This document shows positions 6,260-14,754 of a stretch of DNA of 29,527 bases, piece after piece (position 1 is the stretch's first letter; each line of letters begins with the position of its first letter). The notes beneath the pieces are model-generated. The model saw only the letters and a list, made by a program, of their open reading frames with translations. It ran no database searches and was not told the origin of the DNA. Location: positions 1 to 29,527 of the forward strand of contig CBIHNH010000006.1 of assembly GCA_966211425.1 (NCBI GenBank), written 5' to 3'. Position numbers and translations under genes: made by a program. The stretch comes from CBIHNH01 sp966211425 (GTDB taxonomy: Bacteria > Patescibacteriota > Saccharimonadia > Saccharimonadales > Saccharimonadaceae).

Positions 6260-6462
6260 TGGAAAAGATAGCAACGAAGGTATTTATCGTAGCTTCACTC
6301 GTATTTGGCGTAACAGGGATTCTAATGGTTTTATTTGGTGGACCCGATGACAGCGCGCCGCTCAATCAGCTGCTCATGAGGATACTTATGGCCTCGGTGT
6401 TCATCATCCTACCATCATTTGCTGTCAGTGTAGCTGGCAGGTATTTGAACGGCAAGAATTGA
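6259..6462 (+). CDS. Small two-helix membrane protein of the DUF2975/XRE cassette
   Basis: 67 aa from the ATG at 6259. A GTG at 6256 in the same frame is possible, but AAAGGAGGT at 6245-6253 is better spaced for 6259. Two hydrophobic helices (about residues 5-27 and 38-60) flank a short loop with GGPDDSAPLNQ. No family recognised. Overlap of start and stop codons with the XRE gene ties it to the cassette. It may be a partner or antagonist of the DUF2975 protein. Confidence 0.75.
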   Translation: MEKIATKVFIVASLVFGVTGILMVLFGGPDDSAPLNQLLMRILMASVFIILPSFAVSVAGRYLNGKN

Positions 6463-6529
6463 CCCGTGCGCTGAACCGTAGGTAGTCCGTAACCTATCGC
6501 ATCGTCTCGGTATTCCTCCAGTGGTTTGT

Positions 6530-6535
6530 TATACT
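6530..6535 (+). promoter_or_regulatory. -10 box for the tRNA-Cys/tRNA-Leu unit
   Basis: TATACT at 6530-6535 lies 19 nt before tRNA-Cys. No clear -35. Confidence 0.5.
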
Positions 6536-6554
6536 ACTCTAGTATCGTGGTTTT

Positions 6555-6628
6555 GGCGCGTTGGCGGAGCGGTTACGTGGAGGTCTGCAAAACCTTTTAG
6601 ACGGGTTCGACTCCCGTACGTGCCTCCA
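6555..6628 (+). tRNA. tRNA-Cys(GCA)
   Basis: Acceptor GGCGCGT/ACGTGCC with one G-U, anticodon loop CTGCAAA (anticodon GCA), T-arm ACGGG/CCCGT with loop TTCGACT. U73 discriminator (6625), a cysteine identity element. CCA encoded at 6626-6628. The D-loop has the usual GG. Confidence 0.96.
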
Positions 6629-6634
6629 CGATAG

Positions 6635-6722
6635 GGGCGAGTGGCGGAATCGGTATACGCGGTGGACTTAAAATCCGCTGGTCTAAACAACCTTGAGGGT
6701 TCAAGTCCCTCCTCGCCCACCA
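6635..6722 (+). tRNA. tRNA-Leu(TAA)
   Basis: Class II tRNA with a long variable arm (GGT/ACC hairpin). Acceptor GGGCGAG/CTCGCCC, anticodon loop CTTAAAA (anticodon UAA), T-loop TTCAAGT, A73, CCA encoded at 6720-6722. It starts six nt after tRNA-Cys and is cotranscribed with it. It is a substrate of the unusual LeuRS encoded at 18012. Confidence 0.96.
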
Positions 6723-6727
6723 GAAGG

Positions 6728-6755
6728 CAGCTCCAAGAGAGCTGTTTTTGTTTTT
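6728..6755 (+). terminator. Terminator of the tRNA-Cys/Leu unit
   Basis: CAGCTC/GAGCTG stem (6728-6733, 6739-6744) followed by TTTTTGTTTTT. Confidence 0.85.
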
Positions 6756-6796
6756 ATTTCGTTCCCACCTCTATATAAGATCATTGTAAAAAGTAC

Positions 6797-6825
6797 TTGA
6801 CAACGATAAACACAGGCGATACGAT
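6797..6825 (+). promoter_or_regulatory. Promoter of the large surface protein
   Basis: Consensus TTGACA (6797-6802), 17-nt spacer, TACGAT (6820-6825). The leader is about 45 nt; the SD is weak (AAAGAG next to the ATG, AAGG further up). Confidence 0.65.
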
Positions 6826-6875
6826 GGCGACAAGGCAGAGTAGAGACAAACATTCAAAAAAGGTAATATAAAGAG

Positions 6876-9539
6876 ATGAGTGACATACTCCGTTTGGTGC
6901 GTGGAGCACCAAAAATCCAGATATTTTCTTTGTTGGCTATAGCCGGTTCGCTGTTTGCGGCCGGTCATTTTAATACGGCACCAGTAAGCGCTGCGGCGTG
7001 TGGCAGCGAGCCTGCTAGTACGACTGGCAAATCTACGCAAACGATTACCGTTCCTGCGACGGGCACGTACACTATTTGGAGTCGAATGAAAGCTCCATCC
7101 ACCACTCCGGTCGAATACCAAGTATATCTCGACGGTGAATGTTTTACTGTCGGGCAAACAGCCCTGACGGCTGGAGCATTGACATGGGTTGACTATGAGA
7201 ACGGCTCAACCGTGGATAAGGCAACAATTGACCTTGCGGTGGGTACACACACGCTAGTCCTCACTGCCGGCACCGAAGATCTTGAGTTAGACCGCGTCAT
7301 GCTGTTGAGTGATAGCTGTACGCCGACGGGGACGGGCGATAACTGCCTAAATGACACAGCACAGCCAACGACGTCAATCACCAGCCCGACGGATGGTGCG
7401 GCAGTGAGCGCTACTACGGCTATTCAAGCCAGTGCAACTGACAATGATGCTATCGATTACGTTGAGTTCTATCGAGCTGGCACAACGCTACTCGGTACCG
7501 ACAACGTTGCACCCTATAGCTATAACTGGGACACGACCACAGCATCTGATGGGGCACATTCACTAACCGTTCGCGCCTATGACCTATCAGGGAATATCCA
7601 AACCAGTAGCGCCGTAAGTGTGACGGTCAATAACGCACCGCCAGTAAACGCCGACATCGCAAGCTTTAGTGCTGCACCGACCACGATTACCGATGGGCAG
7701 AGTTCGACGCTGAGCTGGACGGTAAACGCAGGAACCGGCTGTATGATCGATAACAGTGTTGGAGGCGTGGGTTTGAGCGGAAGCCAGGTAGTTTCACCAA
7801 CAGCGACCACGACTTACACGTTGTCCTGCAGCGGTCAAAACGGAGGCGCCGGTGATACCGCACAAACAACCGTCACGGTAAACCCGGCGCCGGTCAACGC
7901 GGATATCGCAACCTTTACTGCTGCACCCAGCACTATCACGACAGGCCAGAGCTCAACGCTCGTCTGGACCGTCAATGCCGGCCAAACCTGTACAATCGAC
8001 CAAGGGGTTGGAGCTGTGGCGGCGACTGGAAACCAGTCAGTTTCACCGACGGTAACCACTGCCTACACGCTCACCTGTCAAGGTTTGAACGGCGGCGCAA
8101 GTGATAGCGTCCAAGCTACAGTAACGTTCGATGTTTCGCCGGTCAACGCGAATATAGCAAGCTTTACGGCCTCACCAACCACTATCACAGAAGGCCAGAG
8201 CTCCATGCTGAGCTGGAGTGTCGGCGCGGGCACAAACTGTTCGATTGACCAGTCGGTCGGCGCAGTGAGCGCGGCTGGAAACCAGTCAGTTTCACCGACG
8301 GTAACCACTACCTACACGATGACGTGCGACGGGCTCAATGGTGGTACCGTTGATAGCGCTACAGCATCAGTCACGGTCAGTCCAGCCCCAGTTAACGCAA
8401 ATATCTCCAGCTTTACCGCGACTCCAAGCACTATAATCGAAGGCCAATCCTCAACGCTTGACTGGACGGTGTCGACCGGACAGAACTGTTCGATAAACCA
8501 AGCGGTTGGGGCGGTAGCGCTTAGTGGATCACAGTCAGTTTCACCGACGGTAACCACTACCTATACAATGACATGCCAAGGGCTTAACGGTGGCGCGAGT
8601 GATACGGAAAGCGCGGCTGTCACCGTGAACCCTTCACCGATAAACGCTGATATTACTAGCTTTACGGCCTCGCCGGCTAGTATCACTGGTGCGCCAGCTC
8701 AGAGCAGTATACTTGCCTGGAGCGTAGCGGCTGGTACCGCCTGTACGATTAACCAAGGCATCGGTAGCGTTACTCTGAGTAGTACGCGAGCAGTGAGCCC
8801 AACGAGCACACTCATCTATACGCTGACATGTAGTGGTCAATATGGCGGCACGAGCGATATGGCAACAGTAACCGTGACTGTCACTGAAGCACCAGATACT
8901 GATGCCGACGGTGTCAAAGACTACATCGAGGCGGCCGGACCGAACATCGGTGACGCGAACTACGACGGAACAACTGATTCACTACAGAGCCATGTAGTGA
9001 CCTTAATGAACGCAAAAACGGGCGACTACAATACTATCGTTGCCGCAGGTGATTGTGATGTTATCGGCAGCACTGCCTCGCTGAGCGGTGCGACTACTCA
9101 CATCCTCGGTGCATGGTCGTTTGCGCTCACGTGCGATAACCCAGGACAAAGTTCACAGATAGAGATCCTTCTCGACAAACAGTACGATACTGCTGGCTGG
9201 AGGGTGGCCAAGGTAAATACCGGTCTCACTACATCTCGGGACATCACTACTCAAGTAACGATTGCAAACAAAGTACTCGGCGCTCAAACATTTACAAGCC
9301 TTAGTTACACAGTTGCTGACGGCGGGGCTCTCGATGAGGATGGAGCTGTTAACGGGATCATCGTTGACCCGGTTGCCGTACTCGGTGCGGAAGACGAAGT
9401 TGCAACCGGATCACTTTCTAACACCGGCGAAAGTATGTATGTTTACGCAGGTGTCGCTGCCGCGATGGTGGTCGTGGCAACTACGGCTATTGTCTGGAAA
9501 TCACTCCCGCGCCGAGCATACGAAGATTCTCGTCTGTAA
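6876..9539 (+). CDS. Large secreted Ig-repeat surface protein with sortase-like C-terminal anchor
   Basis: 887 aa. Signal peptide about residues 1-40 (basic N-region, hydrophobic core IFSLLAIAGSLFAAG, cleavage near SAAA). Residues about 42-145 form a carbohydrate-binding-type beta-sandwich (TGTYTIWSRMKA, WVDYENGSTVDKATIDL, GTHTLVLTAG). Residues 163-252 form a bacterial Ig-like domain (SPTDGAAVSATTAIQASATD, YVEFYRAGTTLLGTD). Residues 256-672 are five tandem 83-85 residue Ig-like repeats, each with two cysteines (one late, in TYTLSC-type strands). Residues 674-840 resemble the choice-of-anchor U domain (DTDADGVKDYIE, DANYDGTTDSLQ, DGGALDEDGAVNGIIVDP). The C-terminus has LSNTG (847-851), a membrane helix and a basic tail, like a sortase signal. 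A stalk-like adhesin is the likely role. Ligand unknown. Confidence 0.9.
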   Translation: MSDILRLVRGAPKIQIFSLLAIAGSLFAAGHFNTAPVSAAACGSEPASTTGKSTQTITVPATGTYTIWSRMKAPSTTPVEYQVYLDGECFTVGQTALTAGALTWVDYENGSTVDKATIDLAVGTHTLVLTAGTEDLELDRVMLLSDSCTPTGTGDNCLNDTAQPTTSITSPTDGAAVSATTAIQASATDNDAIDYVEFYRAGTTLLGTDNVAPYSYNWDTTTASDGAHSLTVRAYDLSGNIQTSSAVSVTVNNAPPVNADIASFSAAPTTITDGQSSTLSWTVNAGTGCMIDNSVGGVGLSGSQVVSPTATTTYTLSCSGQNGGAGDTAQTTVTVNPAPVNADIATFTAAPSTITTGQSSTLVWTVNAGQTCTIDQGVGAVAATGNQSVSPTVTTAYTLTCQGLNGGASDSVQATVTFDVSPVNANIASFTASPTTITEGQSSMLSWSVGAGTNCSIDQSVGAVSAAGNQSVSPTVTTTYTMTCDGLNGGTVDSATASVTVSPAPVNANISSFTATPSTIIEGQSSTLDWTVSTGQNCSINQAVGAVALSGSQSVSPTVTTTYTMTCQGLNGGASDTESAAVTVNPSPINADITSFTASPASITGAPAQSSILAWSVAAGTACTINQGIGSVTLSSTRAVSPTSTLIYTLTCSGQYGGTSDMATVTVTVTEAPDTDADGVKDYIEAAGPNIGDANYDGTTDSLQSHVVTLMNAKTGDYNTIVAAGDCDVIGSTASLSGATTHILGAWSFALTCDNPGQSSQIEILLDKQYDTAGWRVAKVNTGLTTSRDITTQVTIANKVLGAQTFTSLSYTVADGGALDEDGAVNGIIVDPVAVLGAEDEVATGSLSNTGESMYVYAGVAAAMVVVATTAIVWKSLPRRAYEDSRL
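7641..8894 (+). repeat. Five tandem ~249-bp coding repeats (Ig-like units)
   Basis: Units begin PVNADIASF, PVNADIATF, PVNANIASF, PVNANISSF and PINADITSF, at residues 256, 339, 422, 505 and 588. Units 2-4 share almost identical blocks (QSVSPTVTT, GLNGG), and the short DNA string around CAGTCAGTTTCACCGACGGT is nearly repeated, suggesting recent duplication or gene conversion. Unit 5 is the most diverged and has a two-residue insertion (GAPAQSS). Confidence 0.9.
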
Positions 9540-9805
9540 ATACTTATTACACTGGTTTGCGTAGCTCATCGGCGGCAAACCCAGGCGAGGGAGTACGCTT
9601 TAATCGCAACACCTTAACGGATGATGCGGCTGTATTGGAATAAAGATAACCGGGCACGTAGAGCGACTACGTCGCCAAATAAGTATTAATTTAAAGGGGT
9701 AGCCTCCTGCCCAATCGCGATGACTAAAAACTATCTGTTGCGGCTGTTTTTTGGACGCTAAACAGGTATACTGAAGAGAGCAAACACTAAGGAGTACATA
9801 TAGCA
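9540..9805 (+). other. Intergenic stretch with post-stop hairpin and lemA promoter
   Basis: A stem CTGGTTTGC/GCAAACCCAG (9552-9584) lies directly after the surface-protein stop, without a clear T-run. A smaller GGGTAG/CTGCCC hairpin lies near 9700. The lemA -10 TATACT is at 9767-9772 and its SD AAGGAG at 9789-9794. No gene is seen. Confidence 0.5.
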
Positions 9806-10372
9806 ATGGATATTATTTTATGGGTAGTGCTCGGCCTCGTAGTCATCGTCGGTATCTTCCTATGGGCAACCTATAACGGCCTCGTCAAGCTCAACGTTCG
9901 TGTCCAAGAGGCGTGGAGTGACATCACGGTTCAACTCAAGCGTCGTGCTGATCTAATCCCGAACCTGATCGAGTCCGTAAAAGGCTACGCTGCTCATGAA
10001 AAAGAGGTTTTCCAGGCCGTTACCGAAGCACGTGCGAACGTCCTGAACGCAACTGAAAAGGGCCCTGCAGAGGCTGCAAAAGCAGAGAACCAGTTCGAAG
10101 GAGCCCTCAAAAGTCTCTTCGCCGTTTCAGAGGCGTATCCTGAGCTTCGCGCGAGCGAAAACTTCCAGCAGCTTCAAGCTGAACTGGTTGACACGGAAGA
10201 CAAGATTCAGGCATCACGTCGCTTTTATAACGGTGGCGTCCGTGACCTCAACACAAAGATCCAGCAGTTCCCGAGTAACCTCGTAGCAGGTATGTTTGGC
10301 TTTACGAACAAAGAGTTCTTCGAAGTCGAAGACATGGCATCAGTTGAGAAGCCTGTCGAAGTAAAGTTCTAG
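9806..10372 (+). CDS. lemA: LemA family protein
   Basis: 188 aa, normal LemA length. One N-terminal membrane helix (residues 2-23), then the conserved YNGLVKLNVRVQEAWSDITVQLKRRADLIPNLIESVKGYAAHE core, the NFQQLQAELVDTEDKIQASRRFYNGGVRDLN motif and the LVAGMFGF ending. LemA proteins form long outer-facing helices in the membrane; their molecular role is not settled. An htpX gene follows after 22 nt, the usual partner. The ATG at 9806 is supported by AAGGAG 11 nt upstream and a TATACT -10. Confidence 0.95.
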   Translation: MDIILWVVLGLVVIVGIFLWATYNGLVKLNVRVQEAWSDITVQLKRRADLIPNLIESVKGYAAHEKEVFQAVTEARANVLNATEKGPAEAAKAENQFEGALKSLFAVSEAYPELRASENFQQLQAELVDTEDKIQASRRFYNGGVRDLNTKIQQFPSNLVAGMFGFTNKEFFEVEDMASVEKPVEVKF

Positions 10373-10394
10373 TTCGGAGTAGCTAGGGTAGTTT

Positions 10395-11264
10395 ATGTAT
10401 AGTGCAATCGCCGCTAACAAGCGCAATACCTTTTTCATCATCCTGCTTTTCATCGTAATTATCGCAGGCCTTGGCTGGGTATTTAGCGCGATCTACGGTA
10501 GTACGGGCATCTTTTGGGGAACGCTCATCGGAGCGGGTATTTATGCGTTGATTCAGTATTTTCTGGCTGCGAAACTTGCACTCAGCATGAATGGGGCGAA
10601 AGAGATTCAAAAGAGCGACAACCCCCGTCTCTACCGCATGATCGAAAATCTATCGATCACAAACGGTATGCCGATGCCAAAGGTGTATATCGTCGACGAT
10701 CCTGCGCCAAATGCCTTTGCGACTGGCCGTGACCCACGACATGCCCATGTGGCTGCGACATCTGGCATTCTCGATCTGATGGATGATCGTGAGCTCGAGG
10801 CGGTCATGGCGCATGAGATGGGTCATGTCCAGAACTACGACATCCGAGTCATGATGATCGTGTTTGGCCTGGTGAGCGCCATCGGCTTGATCGCTGATGT
10901 GTTGGTGCGTATGTTTTGGTTTGGTAACAGCGAAAACCGCAACCCAATCTTTCTTGTTATCGGTATCGTTGCGGCACTCATATCACCTATCGTAGCGCTG
11001 CTTATCCAGGCGGCTGTGTCGCGGCAACGTGAGTATCTGGCCGATGCGACCGGCGCCATGACGACTCGCGACCCAGAGGCGCTCGCAAGCGCGCTCGAGA
11101 AACTTGGCTCTGTCGGCACGGCTGTTCGACGCCAAAATACTTCAACCGCTCATCTTTTCTTTGCGAACCCTCTCAAGCGATCAGCGTTAATGAGCGCATT
11201 TAGTACGCACCCGCCAATCGCTGAGCGTGCCGCACGCCTACGCAACATGGGCAGCAAGTTTTAG
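10395..11264 (+). CDS. htpX: HtpX-type membrane zinc metalloprotease
   Basis: 289 aa M48-family protease. Membrane helices at about residues 12-32, 36-56, 150-172 and 180-205. The zinc site HEMGH is at residues 140-144 in EAVMAHEMGHVQNYD, and the third ligand Glu lies in SRQREYLADATGA. The family sits in the cytoplasmic membrane and degrades misfolded or damaged membrane proteins. It is adjacent to lemA in the common lemA-htpX order and probably cotranscribed. The start at 10395 keeps the first helix whole; the SD is weak. Confidence 0.95.
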   Translation: MYSAIAANKRNTFFIILLFIVIIAGLGWVFSAIYGSTGIFWGTLIGAGIYALIQYFLAAKLALSMNGAKEIQKSDNPRLYRMIENLSITNGMPMPKVYIVDDPAPNAFATGRDPRHAHVAATSGILDLMDDRELEAVMAHEMGHVQNYDIRVMMIVFGLVSAIGLIADVLVRMFWFGNSENRNPIFLVIGIVAALISPIVALLIQAAVSRQREYLADATGAMTTRDPEALASALEKLGSVGTAVRRQNTSTAHLFFANPLKRSALMSAFSTHPPIAERAARLRNMGSKF

Positions 11265-11275
11265 GTAGTCAAAGC

Positions 11276-12277
11276 ATGGCGCGACAAAAACGAACCCAGT
11301 CACGTTCTACTAAAAAAAACACCTTGTCTCGTAAGGAAAACAGTCGAGTGGCATCAACTACAAAAGCCAAATCTAAAACGTCGGTATCGAAGACCGCTCA
11401 CCTAAAGTTACCGGGTTTACTTGCCCATACGCGGGCCTCATGGGATTTTGCCTGGAATGATAAGCAACTCTTCGCTCGAATCTTGGCCTTTGGTTGGGTA
11501 GCAATACTGCTCGTTATAGGAGTTAGTCAATATGCTCAGTACCAGTCGGCTCAAGACATGGCGTCGCTGTTCAGCGGTGAGGCGGCCGATGGGTTGACTC
11601 GAGGCGCGCTCGAGATCGGCGTACTTTTGTTATCGGTTCTTGGCGGCGGGCAGAACGTGAACCTCACTGAGACACAGCAGATCGTTTCCGGTTTCATCTA
11701 TCTTTTTGTGGCCTTAACGACGATCTGGCTGATGCGACGTCGGCTTGCGGATAGTGATGTGCGGTTTCGGGATGGGCTCTACGGCGCCGGGGCACCGATT
11801 ATTGCCGTGGGTGTTATCTGTATTGTCGGTCTACTGCAGCTATTGCCACTTGCGATTGCAACAAACGTCGTATCGATGCTGGGCGGTGCACTCCAGGGAC
11901 TTTTGTTCGAAATAGGTGCTACCGCCGGACTCATATTGATCGGCGTCATTACGCTGTACTGGCTGGTCACTACTGTATTTGCAGCCATGGTGGCGACAAT
12001 CCCGGGTATGTATCCTTTTGAAGCATGGCGTTCAGCTCGTCAGCTCGTTTCAGGCAGACGCACTGCGCTACTGCTGAGATTTATCTGGCTAGGTCTCGTC
12101 TGTCTCGTTGGGTTTGCGGCCGTTGCTATTATGGTGATATTCCTCGGTCGGTTGCTTGGTGGCGCAGGGGTACTGTTGTCCTCGCTAATGATTCAGCTCA
12201 CGGCGTTGATAGTTTATATATATGCGGTGGTCTATGGCTATCTTTTGTACCGAAAGGTAGTTGATGGCCGAAGTTAG
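11276..12277 (+). CDS. Polytopic membrane protein with basic N-terminal tail (unknown function)
   Basis: 333 aa. The first 48 residues are Lys/Arg/Ser/Thr-rich and probably disordered (MARQKRTQSRSTKKN...), so they should be cytoplasmic and might touch nucleic acid or ribosomes. After AWNDKQLFARILAFGWVAILL there are about six membrane helices through residue 330. No family recognised. It starts 11 nt after htpX and its last 14 nt overlap ligA (ATG 12264), so it belongs to the lemA-htpX-ligA transcript. Confidence 0.8.
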   Translation: MARQKRTQSRSTKKNTLSRKENSRVASTTKAKSKTSVSKTAHLKLPGLLAHTRASWDFAWNDKQLFARILAFGWVAILLVIGVSQYAQYQSAQDMASLFSGEAADGLTRGALEIGVLLLSVLGGGQNVNLTETQQIVSGFIYLFVALTTIWLMRRRLADSDVRFRDGLYGAGAPIIAVGVICIVGLLQLLPLAIATNVVSMLGGALQGLLFEIGATAGLILIGVITLYWLVTTVFAAMVATIPGMYPFEAWRSARQLVSGRRTALLLRFIWLGLVCLVGFAAVAIMVIFLGRLLGGAGVLLSSLMIQLTALIVYIYAVVYGYLLYRKVVDGRS

Positions 12278-14273
12278 TCGGGCTCGTTATAGTGAGCTGC
12301 TCAAGCTGCTCGAAACATATTCGTACGAGTACTATGTTCTCGATGATCCGAGCGTTGATGATGCGGTTTATGACGGTCTCATGCAGGAGGTAAAAGCGTT
12401 CGAGCTCGCTCATCCTGAGCAGGTTAATCCAGCCAGTCCTACGCAGCGAGTCGGCAGTAAACCACTCGAAAAGTTCCAAAAAGTTGCCCATAGAAAACCA
12501 ATGATTTCACTCAACGATGTGTTTTCGCGAGAGGAGGTCGAAGCTTGGATCCGCCGTATGGACAAACTGCTGCCGGGTACTCAGCACGAGTTTTTCTGCG
12601 ACATAAAGAAAGACGGGCTCGCATGTGCGTTGATCTATCAAGATGGTGAACTGGCCCAGGCTCTGACACGTGGTGATAGTCGGGTTGGTGAGGACGTAAC
12701 AATGAATGTCCGTACAATCAGAAATGTACCACTCCGTCTCGTTGAGACTCCCGGAAATAAGCAGTTCCGTGTTGGCCGCACCGAGATTCGTGGGGAGATA
12801 GTTATGTATAAAAGCGAGTTCGATACTCTGAACAAAACCAGGAAAAAAGCTGGACTTGCGACATTTAAAAACCCGCGTAATCTTGCTGCCGGTACGATTC
12901 GCCAGCTCGATCCGAAGCTGGTTGCCGAACGCCCCCTGAGCTTTATCGGTTACGACTTGCTACGCGACGACGCTAGCGAGGTGCCGACGAATCTATTTGC
13001 TTACGAGGCTATGCGAGACTTGGGGATATATGTCTCACCTGAGGCGGAAGTTTTTACCTCACTGGACGATGTCATGCGCTACGTGGATATCTGGGACAAG
13101 CAACGACATAATCTTCCGTACAATACTGACGGCCTCGTTATAAAGGTAAATGATCGACGGCAGTACGAAAAACTCGGTGTCGTTGGTAAAAACCCGAGAG
13201 CGGCGGTGGCCTACAAGTACGCTGCCGAGCAAGCTACAACGGTCGTTCGAGATATTGTGATCAGTATCGGACGGACTGGCGCGGCAACGCCTGTTGCCGT
13301 GTTTGACCCAGTTGATGTGGCCGGTACTACGGTTCAGCATGCCAGTCTACATAACGCAGATGAAATCGCACGGCTGGATGTACGAATCGGTGATACGGTC
13401 GTGATCTATAAGGCGGGAGATATCATTCCACAGGTGGAGTCGGTCATCACAGAACTTCGTCCCAAAAATGCTAAGCTATTTGATTATCCTGTCGAGCTGG
13501 CTCGCCAATACCCCGATCTTGAGTTCGTGAGACCGGAAGGTGAAGCCGTATACCGGGTCAAGGGTGCATCTGGTCCGCTGCTTCTCAAACGAGCTCTCGA
13601 ACATTTCGCCAGTAAGGGCGCACTCGATATCGATACGCTCGGCGAGAAAAATGTCGTTGCCCTGGTTGATGCGGGTTACGTAAAAGACCTAGCCGATATC
13701 TATTCACTGACACGAGATGATCTGCTCAAACTCGATCGGTTCGCGTCAGTGTCGGCGCAAAAACTTATCGAGGCGATCGATGTCGCCCGCCGTCCGCGTC
13801 TCGAACGGTTAGTTTTCGGGCTCGGAATTCGTCACGTTGGTTCGCAGACGGCTATCGACCTGGTGCGTCATTTTGAATCACTCGAGAAGCTTGCGACCGC
13901 GACTATCGATGAACTGCGATCAGTCGATGGTGTCGGTGAGGTCGTAGCTGAAAGCGTGGCGGCGTGGTTCGCCGATGACGATAACCTTGCTATGATCGAA
14001 AAGCTCAGGACTCTCGGCGTCAGGCCACAGTATGAACGAAGTTCAGGCAAGCTTGACGGCATGAACTTTGTCGTCACCGGCTCCCTCGAGTCGATGGGAC
14101 GCGATGAAGCGGCGGATCGCATTCGATCGCTCGGTGGAACGTTCCAGCCTTCGGTTGGCAAAGATACGACATACCTCGTGGCTGGTGGCAAGGTTGGTGC
14201 GAGTAAGCTACAAAAAGCTGAAAAATACGGTACCAAAGTTATCGACGAGCAAACATTTCTCGACCTACTCTGA
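12264..14273 (+). CDS. ligA: NAD-dependent DNA ligase with degenerate zinc finger
   Basis: 669 aa, full length. The Ia NAD-binding region (YEYYVLDDPSVDDAVYD, SPTQRVGSKPL) is followed by the adenylation domain with catalytic Lys115 in KKDG (the KxDG motif) and TRGDSRVGEDVT, the OB domain, helix-hairpin-helix units (residues about 455-580) and a C-terminal BRCT domain (GMNFVVTGSLESMGRDEAADRI). The segment that normally holds the Cys4 zinc finger (about residues 395-450) has no cysteine, although the following HFASKGALDIDTLG motif is conserved. ATG 12264 is chosen over TTG 12261. It overlaps the upstream gene by 14 nt and ends with TGA. It seals nicks in replication and repair. Confidence 0.97.
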   Translation: MAEVSRARYSELLKLLETYSYEYYVLDDPSVDDAVYDGLMQEVKAFELAHPEQVNPASPTQRVGSKPLEKFQKVAHRKPMISLNDVFSREEVEAWIRRMDKLLPGTQHEFFCDIKKDGLACALIYQDGELAQALTRGDSRVGEDVTMNVRTIRNVPLRLVETPGNKQFRVGRTEIRGEIVMYKSEFDTLNKTRKKAGLATFKNPRNLAAGTIRQLDPKLVAERPLSFIGYDLLRDDASEVPTNLFAYEAMRDLGIYVSPEAEVFTSLDDVMRYVDIWDKQRHNLPYNTDGLVIKVNDRRQYEKLGVVGKNPRAAVAYKYAAEQATTVVRDIVISIGRTGAATPVAVFDPVDVAGTTVQHASLHNADEIARLDVRIGDTVVIYKAGDIIPQVESVITELRPKNAKLFDYPVELARQYPDLEFVRPEGEAVYRVKGASGPLLLKRALEHFASKGALDIDTLGEKNVVALVDAGYVKDLADIYSLTRDDLLKLDRFASVSAQKLIEAIDVARRPRLERLVFGLGIRHVGSQTAIDLVRHFESLEKLATATIDELRSVDGVGEVVAESVAAWFADDDNLAMIEKLRTLGVRPQYERSSGKLDGMNFVVTGSLESMGRDEAADRIRSLGGTFQPSVGKDTTYLVAGGKVGASKLQKAEKYGTKVIDEQTFLDLL

Positions 14274-14291
14274 GAATACATAGGAACAAAT

Positions 14292-14319
14292 AAAAATTGC
14301 CCCCGAGAGGGCAATTTTT
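14292..14319. terminator. Bidirectional terminator between ligA and the RRM gene
   Basis: AAAAATTGCCC/GGGCAATTTTT, an 11-bp stem around CCGAGA, giving a T-run on both strands. It lies between two convergent genes. Confidence 0.9.
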
Positions 14320-14342
14320 ATTATCCGCTAGTCCCTAAGAGA

Positions 14343-14591
14343 TTACTCTCGTGGACGTGCTTCGTTGACGGTGATGGTGCGACCATCGAGCTCTGAGTTG
14401 TTGAGTTTATCAACAGCTGCTTGGCCTTCGGCGTCATTTTCGAACTCGACGAAACCAAATCCGCGGCTGCGTCCGGTTTCACGGTCGGTGATAACCTTGG
14501 CGCTCGCGACGGTGCCGCTCTGCTCGAAGTGAGCTTTGAGGCTGTCGTCATTCGTAGCCCAAGCCAGGCTACCTACAAACAATTTTTTCAC
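14343..14591 (-). CDS. RRM-type RNA-binding protein
   Basis: 82 aa from a GTG start at 14591, a single RNA-recognition motif: RNP2 LFVGSL (residues 4-9) and RNP1 RGFGFVEF (43-50), with beta-alpha-beta-beta-alpha-beta spacing as in small bacterial and cyanobacterial RRM proteins (VKKLFVGSLAWATNDDSLK...). A longer frame upstream (to 14696) has no resemblance to the family. AAGGA shortly before the GTG supports this start, although an ATG at 14609 (six codons longer) cannot be excluded. Likely an RNA chaperone or cold-response protein by family. It ends against ligA with a shared terminator. Confidence 0.9.
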   Translation of the reverse strand: MKKLFVGSLAWATNDDSLKAHFEQSGTVASAKVITDRETGRSRGFGFVEFENDAEGQAAVDKLNNSELDGRTITVNEARPRE

Positions 14592-14754
14592 GTATACTAT
14601 CCTTCGTTTCATTTCTTTCAGTTCGACCGGCGAAGGGATACGTATCATTGAGAACGTGTTCCTGCGCAAAACACTGACCTCAGTAGTTAAACACATAACT
14701 CCAAGAAAAGCGAGGGTGATTGCAAAAAAACTTATGCTATGGCATTATAGGCAT

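Noticed and set aside
6529..6720. Minus-strand open frame across tRNA-Cys and tRNA-Leu
   Set aside because: It is the well-known spurious translation of antisense tRNA sequence (GEEGLEPSRLFRPADFKSTAY type). No SD and no promoter.
7577..8557. Several similar minus-strand open frames (MVTVGETDW...)
   Set aside because: They are the reverse of the repeated Ig-like coding units; their similarity comes from the repeats.
14592..14696. 35-residue N-terminal extension of the RRM protein
   Set aside because: No resemblance to RRM proteins; GTG 14591 has an SD and gives the normal domain start.
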